From positions 1 to 34,287 of the forward strand of contig DUHK01000153.1 in NCBI GenBank assembly GCA_013330915.1: a stretch of 34,287 bases of DNA, written 5' to 3'. Below, piece after piece: positions 25,048 through 33,223 of this stretch (its first letter is position 1; every line of letters starts with the position of its first letter). Position numbers and translations under genes: made by a program. The notes beneath the pieces are model-generated. The model had not been told where the DNA came from and searched no databases. It saw only the letters and a list, made by a program, of their open reading frames with translations. This stretch comes from Methanosphaera sp. (GTDB taxonomy: Archaea; Methanobacteriota; Methanobacteria; Methanobacteriales; Methanobacteriaceae).

Positions 25048-25735
25048 ATTTCTTAACAAATCGTTGTATGGAAACAGGTACGAATGTAAACCAATCACCC
25101 ATACAAGTACGAATTAATCCCCTTCTCAAATACTTTTTTTGTAGTTTTACTAATGTGGTGTAATATGATTCGCTCATGGACGCACCCTTGGATCTGTGTT
25201 CTAATATTGTCGGAATTATGTATGCTTCAAAGCCATGATCCTTTATGTCATAAACATAGTCAACAGCATACAAATGCCAGTTATCACAAATTTTTTCATT
25301 CAGCCTGTGCTGCATGAAAACGTCCCTTGGAATTATAAACAGACACTCATCCAATGTGCTGGCAATCTGTGCTTCCTCAATTTTAAAGGGAGAAACATCC
25401 ACAGGGTCCAGACCCTGTTTAATGTTACTTCTTACAAGACTGTCAACTGTTTTTCCGGCAACGCCAACAATACCCACATTTTCCAGATCTTCAAGTTGTC
25501 TTGTCGTGTTTTTTATCCAATTTTCATCAGGAAGATAAATATCCTGGTGGGCAAAAACAAAATAATCTCCCTTAGCCTCTTTAGCTCCATGATTAAGTGC
25601 GGAAGCCGCACTTTTAAACTCGTTTTGTCGATTGTCTACAAGTATCAGTTCATGTTCTTCGCCCTGTTTTTCCAAACCCTTAATCAGGTTTTCATCAAGG
25701 ATGTTTTTGTTGTTATAAACACATATTATGCTCAT
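25034..25735 (-). CDS. GT2-like glycosyltransferase (short, 233 aa)
   Basis: A 233-residue GT-A-like protein of the short group also seen next to polysaccharide genes (Glyco_tranf_2_5-like). Seen: SIICVYNNKNIL at the N-terminus, ELILVDNRQNEFKSAASALNHG, the acidic DYFVFAHQDIYLP where H-Q-D replaces the usual D-x-D, and VGIVGVAG. No membrane segment. The start is ATG 25735, or the ATG just before it at 25738, because GTGAT (25747-25743) acts as the ribosome binding site and contains the TGA stop of the flippase gene. Its 3' end overlaps the V4R regulator by 14 bases on the opposite strand. Last gene of the operon. Confidence 0.8.
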   Translation of the reverse strand: MSIICVYNNKNILDENLIKGLEKQGEEHELILVDNRQNEFKSAASALNHGAKEAKGDYFVFAHQDIYLPDENWIKNTTRQLEDLENVGIVGVAGKTVDSLVRSNIKQGLDPVDVSPFKIEEAQIASTLDECLFIIPRDVFMQHRLNEKICDNWHLYAVDYVYDIKDHGFEAYIIPTILEHRSKGASMSESYYTTLVKLQKKYLRRGLIRTCMGDWFTFVPVSIQRFVKKFKNY

Positions 25736-25743
25736 CATCGTAA

Positions 25744-27189
25744 TCACAACTTAAGTTTATTAATAATTTTATTCGGTAACAGGTCTTTAAGAATGTTCAA
25801 ATCATCTTCATCAAATGTTTTAATTAGCATTATGCTGATAAAGTACACAATCATTCCAAGCAGAACGCTTGTGAACAATTCCAGATTCAGTGCATATATC
25901 ACAGCACCCATTATCACACTTGCCACGAACGGTTTGATAATTATCTCATGCAATGGAACCTTATATCCGTACTTGTGCATGATATACATGTAGAAAATCA
26001 CCATACTCACTTCGTTTAAGACAGTAATCATGGCGGCTCCTATACCACTAAAGAGGTTGATCAGCACGTAATTTCCAATAGTACTAAACAACAGACATAT
26101 AAATGTTGCCTTGATGGTTTCATGTTGTTTGTTTATTGAAGCAATACTTGTTCCAAGGATATAACTGAGGAATATTGCAGGCAATGCCCATATTATCAGT
26201 CTTAGTATTGGGATTGTATTAACGTATTCTGCCCCGTAAATGAAGAGAATGATCTTGTCAGAGAGTACTAATGTACCCATGGATATTGGCATACTGATTA
26301 TTGTAAGGTATTTCAACGACTTTTTATATGAATATGACAACATGTCCTTACTATCCACATAAAACTTTGCGAATATAGGCAAAATTGCCGTTGAAAAGAC
26401 CGTAGGAATAAATATAAGTGCCTGCATCAAATTGAATGCAGCAGTATACTCCCCAACAACGGCACTGGTTGTCAACATATTCAATAGGATGGTATTCATT
26501 TTAAAAGATATCAATGCAAATATACTGGTTATTGCCAGAGGATATGCATTGCTTATCAGATATTTCCAGAACTTAAAGTCAAACTGAAAATGGATCAATC
26601 CATAATTTCTTGTACACATTGCAAAGTTGTATATCAATACAAAAAGTGATGCAATCACATAAACCAGTGAAACAGCAATCACGGACTGTTTTGTGAATAC
26701 ACATATCAAAATACCCACAAAAAGGGTTACCGCATTGATTATCTCCGAAATTGACTGGTATTCCATCTGTTCATATGCCCTAAACAGGGAGGAAAAAATA
26801 CCTCCAAAGGCATTGATAATTACGGATGAACCAATAAGATAAACAACATAGCGTGTAATGTCATCGAAAGTTCCCACGTTAACGAAAATTACCAAAGCAG
26901 CCATTGTGGCTATTGACAATATTAACTTGATACTTCCATGGTTACCCAGATATTTGGGGGTTTGGCTTTTGTCTCTTGCAACTTCACGAATGGTCAGCGT
27001 GGACAAACCAAGATCGGTACCTATGGCAAACAATCCTGATATTGCAGTAGCAAAGGAAATTATACCAAAATTCGTTGTTCCAAGATATCTTGCGGAGTAT
27101 AACGTGTAAAAGAATGCCAACACATAACTAACCAGCTGTGATAAAAACAACACACTGGTATTTTTAACAAGAGTTCTAACTGTACTCAT
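25744..27189 (-). CDS. Polysaccharide flippase (Wzx/RfbX-like, MOP superfamily)
   Basis: A 481-residue membrane protein with about 14 transmembrane segments, of the polysaccharide-specific part of the MOP (MVF/MATE) exporter superfamily. It would move a lipid-linked oligosaccharide across the membrane. Characteristic: an N-terminal NTSVLFLSQLVSYVLAFFYT, YLGTTNFGIISFATAI, LGLSTLTIREVARDKS, and repeated hydrophobic pairs throughout. Start is ATG 27189 with GTGA just before; the in-frame ATG 27198 is less well supported. Located between Glf and the short GT2. It is clearly different in sequence from the second flippase of the same operon. Confidence 0.88.
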   Translation of the reverse strand: MSTVRTLVKNTSVLFLSQLVSYVLAFFYTLYSARYLGTTNFGIISFATAISGLFAIGTDLGLSTLTIREVARDKSQTPKYLGNHGSIKLILSIATMAALVIFVNVGTFDDITRYVVYLIGSSVIINAFGGIFSSLFRAYEQMEYQSISEIINAVTLFVGILICVFTKQSVIAVSLVYVIASLFVLIYNFAMCTRNYGLIHFQFDFKFWKYLISNAYPLAITSIFALISFKMNTILLNMLTTSAVVGEYTAAFNLMQALIFIPTVFSTAILPIFAKFYVDSKDMLSYSYKKSLKYLTIISMPISMGTLVLSDKIILFIYGAEYVNTIPILRLIIWALPAIFLSYILGTSIASINKQHETIKATFICLLFSTIGNYVLINLFSGIGAAMITVLNEVSMVIFYMYIMHKYGYKVPLHEIIIKPFVASVIMGAVIYALNLELFTSVLLGMIVYFISIMLIKTFDEDDLNILKDLLPNKIINKLKL

Positions 27190-27212
27190 ATTTTTCACTA
27201 CAATCCTTTTTT

Positions 27213-28385
27213 TTAATATTCGGTTGAAAGTCCTGTAAATTTCTCTGCCATCACTTCCAGAACTTTTTCAACAACCTCGTCCATCTGCAATATCCTATAT
27301 TCGGATAATCTTCCGATAAATGTTACGTTATCATATTCTTTGGTTAAACTTTTATATTTTTCATATATATTTCTGTTTTTCTCTATTCGTATAGGGTAAA
27401 ATGGAACGTTTCCATCAGGTGAATTTTTATCATATTCAGTCGGATATTCAATCTGTATGGTTGTCTTATCCAGATATTCGTCATTCAAATATTTAAAATC
27501 TGTTATTCTTGTAAAATGATATTCATCCGGATAGTAGGTCACAACGTTGTCCTGAAAAGTCGGATTGTCAATCACTTCATTTATCATTACTGCGGATTTA
27601 TAGGGCAGTTTTCCGAATTCATAATCAAAGAACTCATCAAGGGATCCTGTGAATATCAGATGGCCATTGAATTCTTCATCTTCATAGAACACTTTCCTGT
27701 TTTCATGGTCTATTTTAAGCACGTCATGATAATCAGTATTTAGCATGATCGTAATGTTCTGGTTGGATAACATGTTGCTGAACATGTTTGCATAGCCCTC
27801 TCTTGGAATTACCTGGTAAACTTCATCATATAATCTGCAATCGTATGATGTTCTGAATGGAAGAAATCTGTCAACAAATTCCCATATTTCATCTTCATCA
27901 ACAGAATATACTTTTTTCAAGTGTTTTGCAAAAATTTCGTATATGTTGTTTCCCAATATCCGAATGTATTTGTCTTCTGAATTCATCAATTCCTGTATGG
28001 GGATTGTAGTGTTGATTTCATAGTTATCCAGCAGTGCACCTTTAATTTCCTCAGAATATTGGGGTAGAATCTTGTCTATGCTGATGAAGTTAAATGGAAC
28101 AGGAATCAGCTGGTTGTCGTGTTTGAATAATAACTTGTGGCTATGTCTGTTCCACATGGTAAACAGAGACAGGTAGTTGTAGACGATGGTATTGTTTGTA
28201 TGGAAAATGTGTGGTCCGTACTTATGGATGTTTGTACCGTTTTCGTTGACATAGTCATAACAATTGCCGCCGATGTGATCTTGTTTGTCGAGTATCAGCA
28301 CTTTTTTGTTCATGACATTTGCAAGCTCCTCGGCTGCCGTTATTCCGGCAATTCCTGCTCCAACTATTATATAATCATACGTCAT
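27213..28385 (-). CDS. glf: UDP-galactopyranose mutase
   Basis: A 390-residue FAD enzyme that converts UDP-galactopyranose into UDP-galactofuranose, the donor for galactofuranose-containing glycans. Seen: IIVGAGIAGITAAEEL at the N-terminus (FAD-binding), GGNCYDYVNENG, and YGPHIFHTNNTIVYNYL, plus the conserved C-terminal RIEKNRNIYEKY and FIGRLSEYRILQMDEV. Length is normal for bacterial Glf. I begin at ATG 28385: GGGGGATGA six bases upstream is a strong ribosome binding site and holds the stop of the preceding flippase gene, leaving no room for the ATG at 28391. Implies that the glycan includes galactofuranose, although a dedicated galactofuranosyltransferase cannot be picked out. Confidence 0.93.
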   Translation of the reverse strand: MTYDYIIVGAGIAGITAAEELANVMNKKVLILDKQDHIGGNCYDYVNENGTNIHKYGPHIFHTNNTIVYNYLSLFTMWNRHSHKLLFKHDNQLIPVPFNFISIDKILPQYSEEIKGALLDNYEINTTIPIQELMNSEDKYIRILGNNIYEIFAKHLKKVYSVDEDEIWEFVDRFLPFRTSYDCRLYDEVYQVIPREGYANMFSNMLSNQNITIMLNTDYHDVLKIDHENRKVFYEDEEFNGHLIFTGSLDEFFDYEFGKLPYKSAVMINEVIDNPTFQDNVVTYYPDEYHFTRITDFKYLNDEYLDKTTIQIEYPTEYDKNSPDGNVPFYPIRIEKNRNIYEKYKSLTKEYDNVTFIGRLSEYRILQMDEVVEKVLEVMAEKFTGLSTEY

Positions 28386-28387
28386 TT

Positions 28388-29701
28388 TCATCCCCCATTT
28401 TTTTCTTCAACATCAGGTAGTTTTCCTAAAATCTTTATTCCTTTTCTTTGTAAAAATACCAGCATGGCTACTGTAATGAACGTTTCGGTAATAGCAAATG
28501 ATATGGCGATTCCTATTTCCTTTAAGACAGTTATGAGTATTACTCCAAGTACTATGTCAATGATTCCACCCATAAGCACTATTTTGGTAAAGTCCTTCTT
28601 GTAGTTGAATGTCAACATGGTCTGAATACCGAAGATATTGCTTAAAGATACCATGAATGGAATTATGGACAATATCCTCAGAACTGTGATTGAACTGGCA
28701 TATTCCTGTCCGAACAATATGTTGATAATCGGTGGTGCAAAGATGAATACTCCTCCGGAGAATATTATTCCAAGTACAGCTGCCAGTTTGGTTAGTTTTC
28801 TTATCATGAGTATGTTGGAATTTTTGTCGTTACTGTTTACAGTTCTACTTATAAATGGATATAAAGCTTGTGATATAGGATTGAACAATCCGTTCACTGC
28901 ATTTATAATTTTTTCCGCAATGCTGTAGTATCCAACCAGTGTATTGTTTGTCAGCAATCCCAGTAAAAATGTATTGGTTGTAGTGTACATGTTTATGGCT
29001 ATGGTGGATAAGAAAACATGCCATCCTTCCTTCAAATGGTACTTGACACTTTCCATAGTGGGAATAGACAGGTCAATGTCAAACCTGGTTAACGAAATGT
29101 ATATTCCCAGTATTCCCACAACAATGTAACCGAATGAGTTTATTATTGGAACCAACAGATAATCGGAGCTTTGGTGAATAAACACGAATATGAACACGGT
29201 AAAAATCACTTTTCCTATTATGTTGAGTATGCTCGTGTATTTCATGTATTCCATTCCCTGGAATAACCACGTTGGAAAGAGAACATAACCTATGACAATT
29301 CCAAAAGTCAGAAGATAAACATCAGCGTCAGCATTAAACTTGGGAACAAATGAAACTATGGCCCATAGGACTATGAAACTGATGACAGTCAGGATAATCT
29401 TGATAAGCATTACAGTATTGAATATTTCTGAAACTTTCTTTTTGTCCTCTCTGACTATTGCCAATTCGCGTGTTGCAGAAAGATTAAATCCGTAATCGGT
29501 CAGCATCTGAAAATATGTTATCAGTGATATTGCATATTGTGTCAGTCCAAACCTGTCCGGACCTAAAACATAGGTTAAATAGGGTAATGTAATCAACGGC
29601 AGTATATAACTGGCAAACTGCAGTCCTGTTAATGATGCTATGTTTTCAAGTATTTTTTTGTATTCTGCCCTGCTTAACAACTTTTTTATAATGGAAAACA
29701 T
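28388..29701 (-). CDS. Polysaccharide flippase (Wzx/RfbX-like), second copy
   Basis: A 437-residue polytopic protein of the polysaccharide transporter branch of the MOP superfamily, with about 12 membrane segments. Seen: LTGLQFASYILPLITLPYLTY at the N-terminus, VLGPDRFGLTQYAISLITYF, DYGFNLSATRELAIVR and GQEYASSITVLRILSIIPF, all typical of RfbX-type flippases. I start at ATG 29701 because GTGAT lies just before; two in-frame starts upstream are part of that motif. It follows the epimerase by 43 bases and overlaps Glf's ribosome binding site. Its presence beside a second, different flippase suggests two glycans or two steps of export. Confidence 0.88.
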   Translation of the reverse strand: MFSIIKKLLSRAEYKKILENIASLTGLQFASYILPLITLPYLTYVLGPDRFGLTQYAISLITYFQMLTDYGFNLSATRELAIVREDKKKVSEIFNTVMLIKIILTVISFIVLWAIVSFVPKFNADADVYLLTFGIVIGYVLFPTWLFQGMEYMKYTSILNIIGKVIFTVFIFVFIHQSSDYLLVPIINSFGYIVVGILGIYISLTRFDIDLSIPTMESVKYHLKEGWHVFLSTIAINMYTTTNTFLLGLLTNNTLVGYYSIAEKIINAVNGLFNPISQALYPFISRTVNSNDKNSNILMIRKLTKLAAVLGIIFSGGVFIFAPPIINILFGQEYASSITVLRILSIIPFMVSLSNIFGIQTMLTFNYKKDFTKIVLMGGIIDIVLGVILITVLKEIGIAISFAITETFITVAMLVFLQRKGIKILGKLPDVEEKNGG

Positions 29702-29744
29702 ATTCATCACTTAAAAAAATAATAAAAAAAGTTTGGATAATCAG

Positions 29745-30692
29745 CTATTCCTCATTAAATTTATTTTCATAAAATTTAATGGTTTCTTTAAGTTCATTAT
29801 CAAAATCATGTTCGTTAACATATCCGAAATCTTTTTCAGCTTTGCTTATGTCGGCAACGGAGTTTTTAATATCTCCTTCACGTGCTGCTTCATATTGGGG
29901 ATTGAAATCATATCCCATTATTTCACATATTTTTTTCAACAAGTCCCTGATGTTTATTGTACGTCCATGAGCAATGTTATAAACACCGGTAACATCGCTT
30001 TTAGCCACCTGGATATTGGCTTCGGCAATATTTTTCACGAAAACAAAATCTCTTGTCTGAGTTCCGTCACCATGGATAATTGGTTGTTCCCCTTTAAGAA
30101 GGGTTGTTATGAATTTTGGAATGACTCCACAATAAGCCGAATCGATGTTTTGTCTTGGTCCAAAGACATTGAAATATCTTAAACATGCAGTTGGCAGATT
30201 GTATGTTTGTGAAAATGTGTATGAATATAGTTCCATCGTTGCTTTACTAACTGCATACGGTGACAATGGCTGTAATGGTAATGATTCGTGATTTGGCAAT
30301 ACATCAGTTTCACCATAGACGGCAGCTGATGATGCACATATTACCTTTTTGATATCGTTTTCACAGGCTGCCTTAAATATGTTGAAAGATCCCTCAATAT
30401 TTGTTTTGTTGGTTTCAACAGGTTTTTTCACACTTTCAGGTACGCTTACAAGAGCTGCTTCATGAAATACGTAATCATGGTCTTCAAAAATGCTTTTTAA
30501 ATCCAGATTTGTAATGTCTCCACAAATCATTTCTATTCTATCGTAATCCAGGTTCTTAAGATTTGTCACATTTCCTGTTGACATGTTGTCTATAATCGTT
30601 ACCTTGGATACACCATGATTTAGTAGTGATTCAGCAATGTGTGAACCAATAAATCCCGCTCCACCAGTTACTATACATTTCTTGTTCTTCAT
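29745..30692 (-). CDS. NAD-dependent UDP-sugar 4-epimerase (extended SDR)
   Basis: A 315-residue extended SDR of the GalE/WbpP type, interconverting UDP-hexoses (UDP-Glc/UDP-Gal or UDP-GlcNAc/UDP-GalNAc). Seen: TGGAGFIGSH at 9-18, DNMSTGNVTNL at 35-45, SSAAVYGE at 121-128, catalytic Y146-xxx-K150 (YAVSK) and LRYFNVFGPRQ; HGDGTQTRDFVFV is also conserved. Start ATG 30692, preceded by GAGGAATAAA; an in-frame ATG at 30704 overlaps that site. As first gene of the flippase/Glf operon it could supply UDP-Gal for Glf; the acetylated alternative is not excluded. Confidence 0.88.
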   Translation of the reverse strand: MKNKKCIVTGGAGFIGSHIAESLLNHGVSKVTIIDNMSTGNVTNLKNLDYDRIEMICGDITNLDLKSIFEDHDYVFHEAALVSVPESVKKPVETNKTNIEGSFNIFKAACENDIKKVICASSAAVYGETDVLPNHESLPLQPLSPYAVSKATMELYSYTFSQTYNLPTACLRYFNVFGPRQNIDSAYCGVIPKFITTLLKGEQPIIHGDGTQTRDFVFVKNIAEANIQVAKSDVTGVYNIAHGRTINIRDLLKKICEIMGYDFNPQYEAAREGDIKNSVADISKAEKDFGYVNEHDFDNELKETIKFYENKFNEE

Positions 30693-30759
30693 TTTATTCC
30701 TCAATAATCTAATAATGATATATGTACACTAAAATATTTTAATTTATGGATGCTTGTTG

Positions 30760-31188
30760 TTATACGACATTGTATCTTAAATACAATGTTCTATAAGGGT
30801 TGGTGTCGTTATTTTTGTATAATTCAAAATTGATTGTTTGATTTATTCCAATGTTGGTTGTTCTGTCCATATAATAGGGAAATTCTAAATTTTCTTTATC
30901 TTTCAACGATTTTTCTAATGTGTATATTGTTTTATTGTCCTTTTTGACTTTTATAGTGTAATTCGTATCCTGATGTTCCTGATTTGTAATTCCAATATTC
31001 AAAAGGGCAACAGAGTTGCGTGTAATGTTGATTGGAAAATCCGTGGTGTTATTGTTATGGTCCACCATGTAAAACTCTGTATAATCTTGGCCTGGATTGT
31101 GGAACACCACCAGATACACTACAAGTATGATTGAAATAATTAAAATAGCTAATAGTGCTCCTTTGACAATAGTATTTATTTTGGACAT
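30760..31188 (-). CDS. DUF1616-type membrane-anchored extracellular protein
   Basis: A 142-residue protein with one N-terminal hydrophobic segment at about 9-29 and an external beta-rich domain. TEFYMVDHNNNTTDFPINITRN and LLNIGITNQEHQDTNYTIKV match the soluble portion of archaeal DUF1616 proteins, but the usual multi-span membrane half is absent. Several N-x-S/T sequons (NNT, NIT, NYT, NQT, NDT) suggest it is glycosylated. ATG has GGTGA three bases upstream, a tight spacing. DUF1616 genes frequently accompany archaeal glycosylation loci, which fits the position directly upstream of the epimerase operon. Function unknown. Confidence 0.72.
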   Translation of the reverse strand: MSKINTIVKGALLAILIISIILVVYLVVFHNPGQDYTEFYMVDHNNNTTDFPINITRNSVALLNIGITNQEHQDTNYTIKVKKDNKTIYTLEKSLKDKENLEFPYYMDRTTNIGINQTINFELYKNNDTNPYRTLYLRYNVV

Positions 31189-31205
31189 AATTCACCATGA
31201 ACAAT

Positions 31206-31240
31206 TTAATATATAATAATTTAATATGTCTCTTTTAATA
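31206..31240. promoter_or_regulatory. Divergent AT-rich promoter region between DUF1616 and EhaR-like genes
   Basis: The 93-base gap 31189-31281 carries repeated TTTAATATA/ATATATTAAA elements (about 31206-31217 for the minus strand and 31230-31240 for the plus strand), the best TATA-like sequences available for either gene. Confidence 0.35.
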
Positions 31241-31281
31241 TACATAATTATAATAAAACTTTCTTAATGGAGTTTCTATTT

Positions 31282-32301
31282 ATGAATGAAAAATTTTATG
31301 TAACTGATTGTGAAGGACCTTTATCAATCAACGATAATGCATACGAAATATCAGATTATTTTATTCCGGAAGGCGGGGAATTTTTCAGCATATTAAGTAA
31401 TTATGACGATATGCTCGTTGAAAAAAACACAGAAGGATACCTTGCAGGAAGTACTTTGAAACTAATTTTACCATTTTTCAAGGCCTATGGTCTGACTGAA
31501 AAGGATTTGATTGAATTTTCAGAAGATAACATCAACATGGTGCACGGAGCTTATGACATGATAAAATATGTTCAGGACATAATGCCCTTTTACATAGTAA
31601 GCACAAGCTATAACCAATACATTAAGGCCTTATGTGATAAAACGGGTTTCATCTATGAAAACACTTATTCGACACAGTTGGATTTGGATAAATATGAATT
31701 GGATGGGGATGAACAGGAGCTTTTGCTTTCAATTAAGGACAGCATACTATTTGATTATGGATTCGACAACATTCATAAACAATTTTCACAGGTAATATCC
31801 AAAATGCGTATAAACGCATTGATAGATTCTGTTACACCTGTAGGGGGAATAGGTAAACGAGATGCCATACTTGACATAGTAAGCAAAAATGATTATGAAC
31901 CGTCTAATTTAATGTATAGTGGAGACAGTATCACCGATTGTGAAGCATTGGAATATGCCAAAGAAAATGAAGGCATAAGTATTTCATTCAATGGTAATAT
32001 TCATTCAATCGGCAGCGCTGCAATTTCAATAACATCCACAAACAACCTTATATTGGCATTGATTGCTCAAATATTTAAAGATAAGTCTACAGAAGGAGTT
32101 TATGACTTTATAAGTTTGTATAATGATAATCCTTTGGAATCAATTTTATCCTATTCAAAAGATGAAACGATGACTCAGGAATTGCTTTTAAGTAAAGCTT
32201 CCATAGATATAATTAATGAAGAAAATATTCAAGAATTAAATGAAAAAAGTAAAATTGTTCGAAATAAAGTAAGAGGACAAAAAATAGGGAATTTAGGATA
32301 G
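31282..32301 (+). CDS. ehaR: EhaR-like HAD-fold protein
   Basis: A 339-residue protein that I recognise as the methanogen HAD-like protein annotated as energy-converting hydrogenase A subunit R. HAD motifs seen: motif I D9-C-E11 (TDCEGPL), motif II VSTS at 106-109, motif III K192 (GGIGKRDAI) and motif IV GDSITD at 214-219. Motif I has Glu instead of the second Asp, as in some phosphatases of the family. It would be a cytoplasmic phosphatase or regulator; its role in Eha is not established. Start is ATG 31282, with GGAG eight bases upstream, rather than ATG 31267. The stop is TAG-TGA in tandem and overlaps the ribosome binding site of the next gene. No Eha hydrogenase subunit lies upstream in the window. 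Confidence 0.7.
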   Translation: MNEKFYVTDCEGPLSINDNAYEISDYFIPEGGEFFSILSNYDDMLVEKNTEGYLAGSTLKLILPFFKAYGLTEKDLIEFSEDNINMVHGAYDMIKYVQDIMPFYIVSTSYNQYIKALCDKTGFIYENTYSTQLDLDKYELDGDEQELLLSIKDSILFDYGFDNIHKQFSQVISKMRINALIDSVTPVGGIGKRDAILDIVSKNDYEPSNLMYSGDSITDCEALEYAKENEGISISFNGNIHSIGSAAISITSTNNLILALIAQIFKDKSTEGVYDFISLYNDNPLESILSYSKDETMTQELLLSKASIDIINEENIQELNEKSKIVRNKVRGQKIGNLG

Positions 32302-32309
32302 TGAAGATT

Positions 32310-33194
32310 ATGAATTTTGAGATAGAAGATACTTACTGTGAAGCATTTACAGGAACATGTGTAAGAATGATTGTAACTGCAGAAGATGACAGAACCATAG
32401 AAAAAATAGCATATGATGCATGTGCAACACCGGGAACAGTTATAGGAAGAACAGAATCAGGGGTTGAAAAATTCTTGTCACCAGATGAAACTCCTGACAA
32501 CAGACCTGGAGTAATAATACAGTTCTGGTACAATACCAAGGATCTCAATAAATTTGACAAGGAACTTTCATTCAGAATCAGACAGGACATTCTCGTAAAA
32601 CCATTCGTTAAAATATTTGACGCATCAATAGATCCATTTGATTATATAGACACCACAGAACATGTGGGACATTGCGGTGATGGATACGAATGGACAGAAG
32701 AATTCGATGGAAGAACCATGATAAGGGTTCCGATTTGTGTGCCTGATTTTTATATTGAACAAAAACTTGGGTGCATGGAAGGAATCATGGGTGTGAACTT
32801 CTGGTATTACTGCAGTACCAAAGAAGCGGTTTTAGATGCAGGATACAAATCCCTTGAAGCATTGGCAGATGTAGAAGGAGTATGCACACCATTTGATATC
32901 TGTTCTGCAGGATCCAAGGTGGAAACAAACTATCCAGAAATAGGTCCAACAACCAACCATCCATACTGTCCGTCACTTAAGGAAAAACTGGGAGACGAAT
33001 CCAAGGTTGAAGACGGAGTAAACTATATTCCGGAAATAGTGATAAATGCATTAACATTGGAAAATGCAGAAGAATCATTAAGAAAAGGAATTGAAGCATT
33101 AGAAGGTATTGATGGCGTAATAAAAGTATCTGCCGGAAACTATGGTGGAAACCTTGGTAAATACAAGTTATACCTTAAGGAAATTTTGGAATAA
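32310..33194 (+). CDS. Formylmethanofuran:tetrahydromethanopterin formyltransferase homologue (Ftr II-like)
   Basis: A 294-residue homologue of Ftr, which moves the formyl group between methanofuran and tetrahydromethanopterin in methanogenesis. Recognised from EIEDTYCEAF at the N-terminus, SPDETPDNRPGV, FFxGDGY-like GHCGDGYEW, SAGSKV, PYCPSL, EIVINAL and the C-terminal SAGNYGGNLGKYKLYL. It is nearly full length (Ftr is about 297). Several stretches differ from classical Ftr as I remember it, so it may be the second paralogue that M. thermautotrophicus-type genomes carry near eha. Start ATG 32310, matching the family's natural N-terminus; the GTG at 32301 is part of the ribosome binding site GTGA. 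Whether it is catalytically active cannot be read from sequence alone. Confidence 0.85.
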   Translation: MNFEIEDTYCEAFTGTCVRMIVTAEDDRTIEKIAYDACATPGTVIGRTESGVEKFLSPDETPDNRPGVIIQFWYNTKDLNKFDKELSFRIRQDILVKPFVKIFDASIDPFDYIDTTEHVGHCGDGYEWTEEFDGRTMIRVPICVPDFYIEQKLGCMEGIMGVNFWYYCSTKEAVLDAGYKSLEALADVEGVCTPFDICSAGSKVETNYPEIGPTTNHPYCPSLKEKLGDESKVEDGVNYIPEIVINALTLENAEESLRKGIEALEGIDGVIKVSAGNYGGNLGKYKLYLKEILE

Positions 33195-33223
33195 ACAAAT
33201 ATTATTATTTTGGGGAATGAAAT

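Noticed and set aside
25235..25993. 252-codon plus-strand open frame antisense to the short GT2 and the flippase
   Set aside because: It lies opposite two well-supported genes, crosses their junction, has no ribosome binding site that I can see and its translation is low-complexity hydrophobic without any recognisable motif.
28137..28604. 155-codon plus-strand open frame antisense to Glf and the second flippase
   Set aside because: Covers the junction of two clear genes on the other strand; its translation resembles a reverse reading of membrane and FAD-domain codons, not a protein family.
29733..30182. 149-codon plus-strand open frame antisense to the epimerase
   Set aside because: Fully inside a strongly supported epimerase gene; no ribosome binding site or motif.
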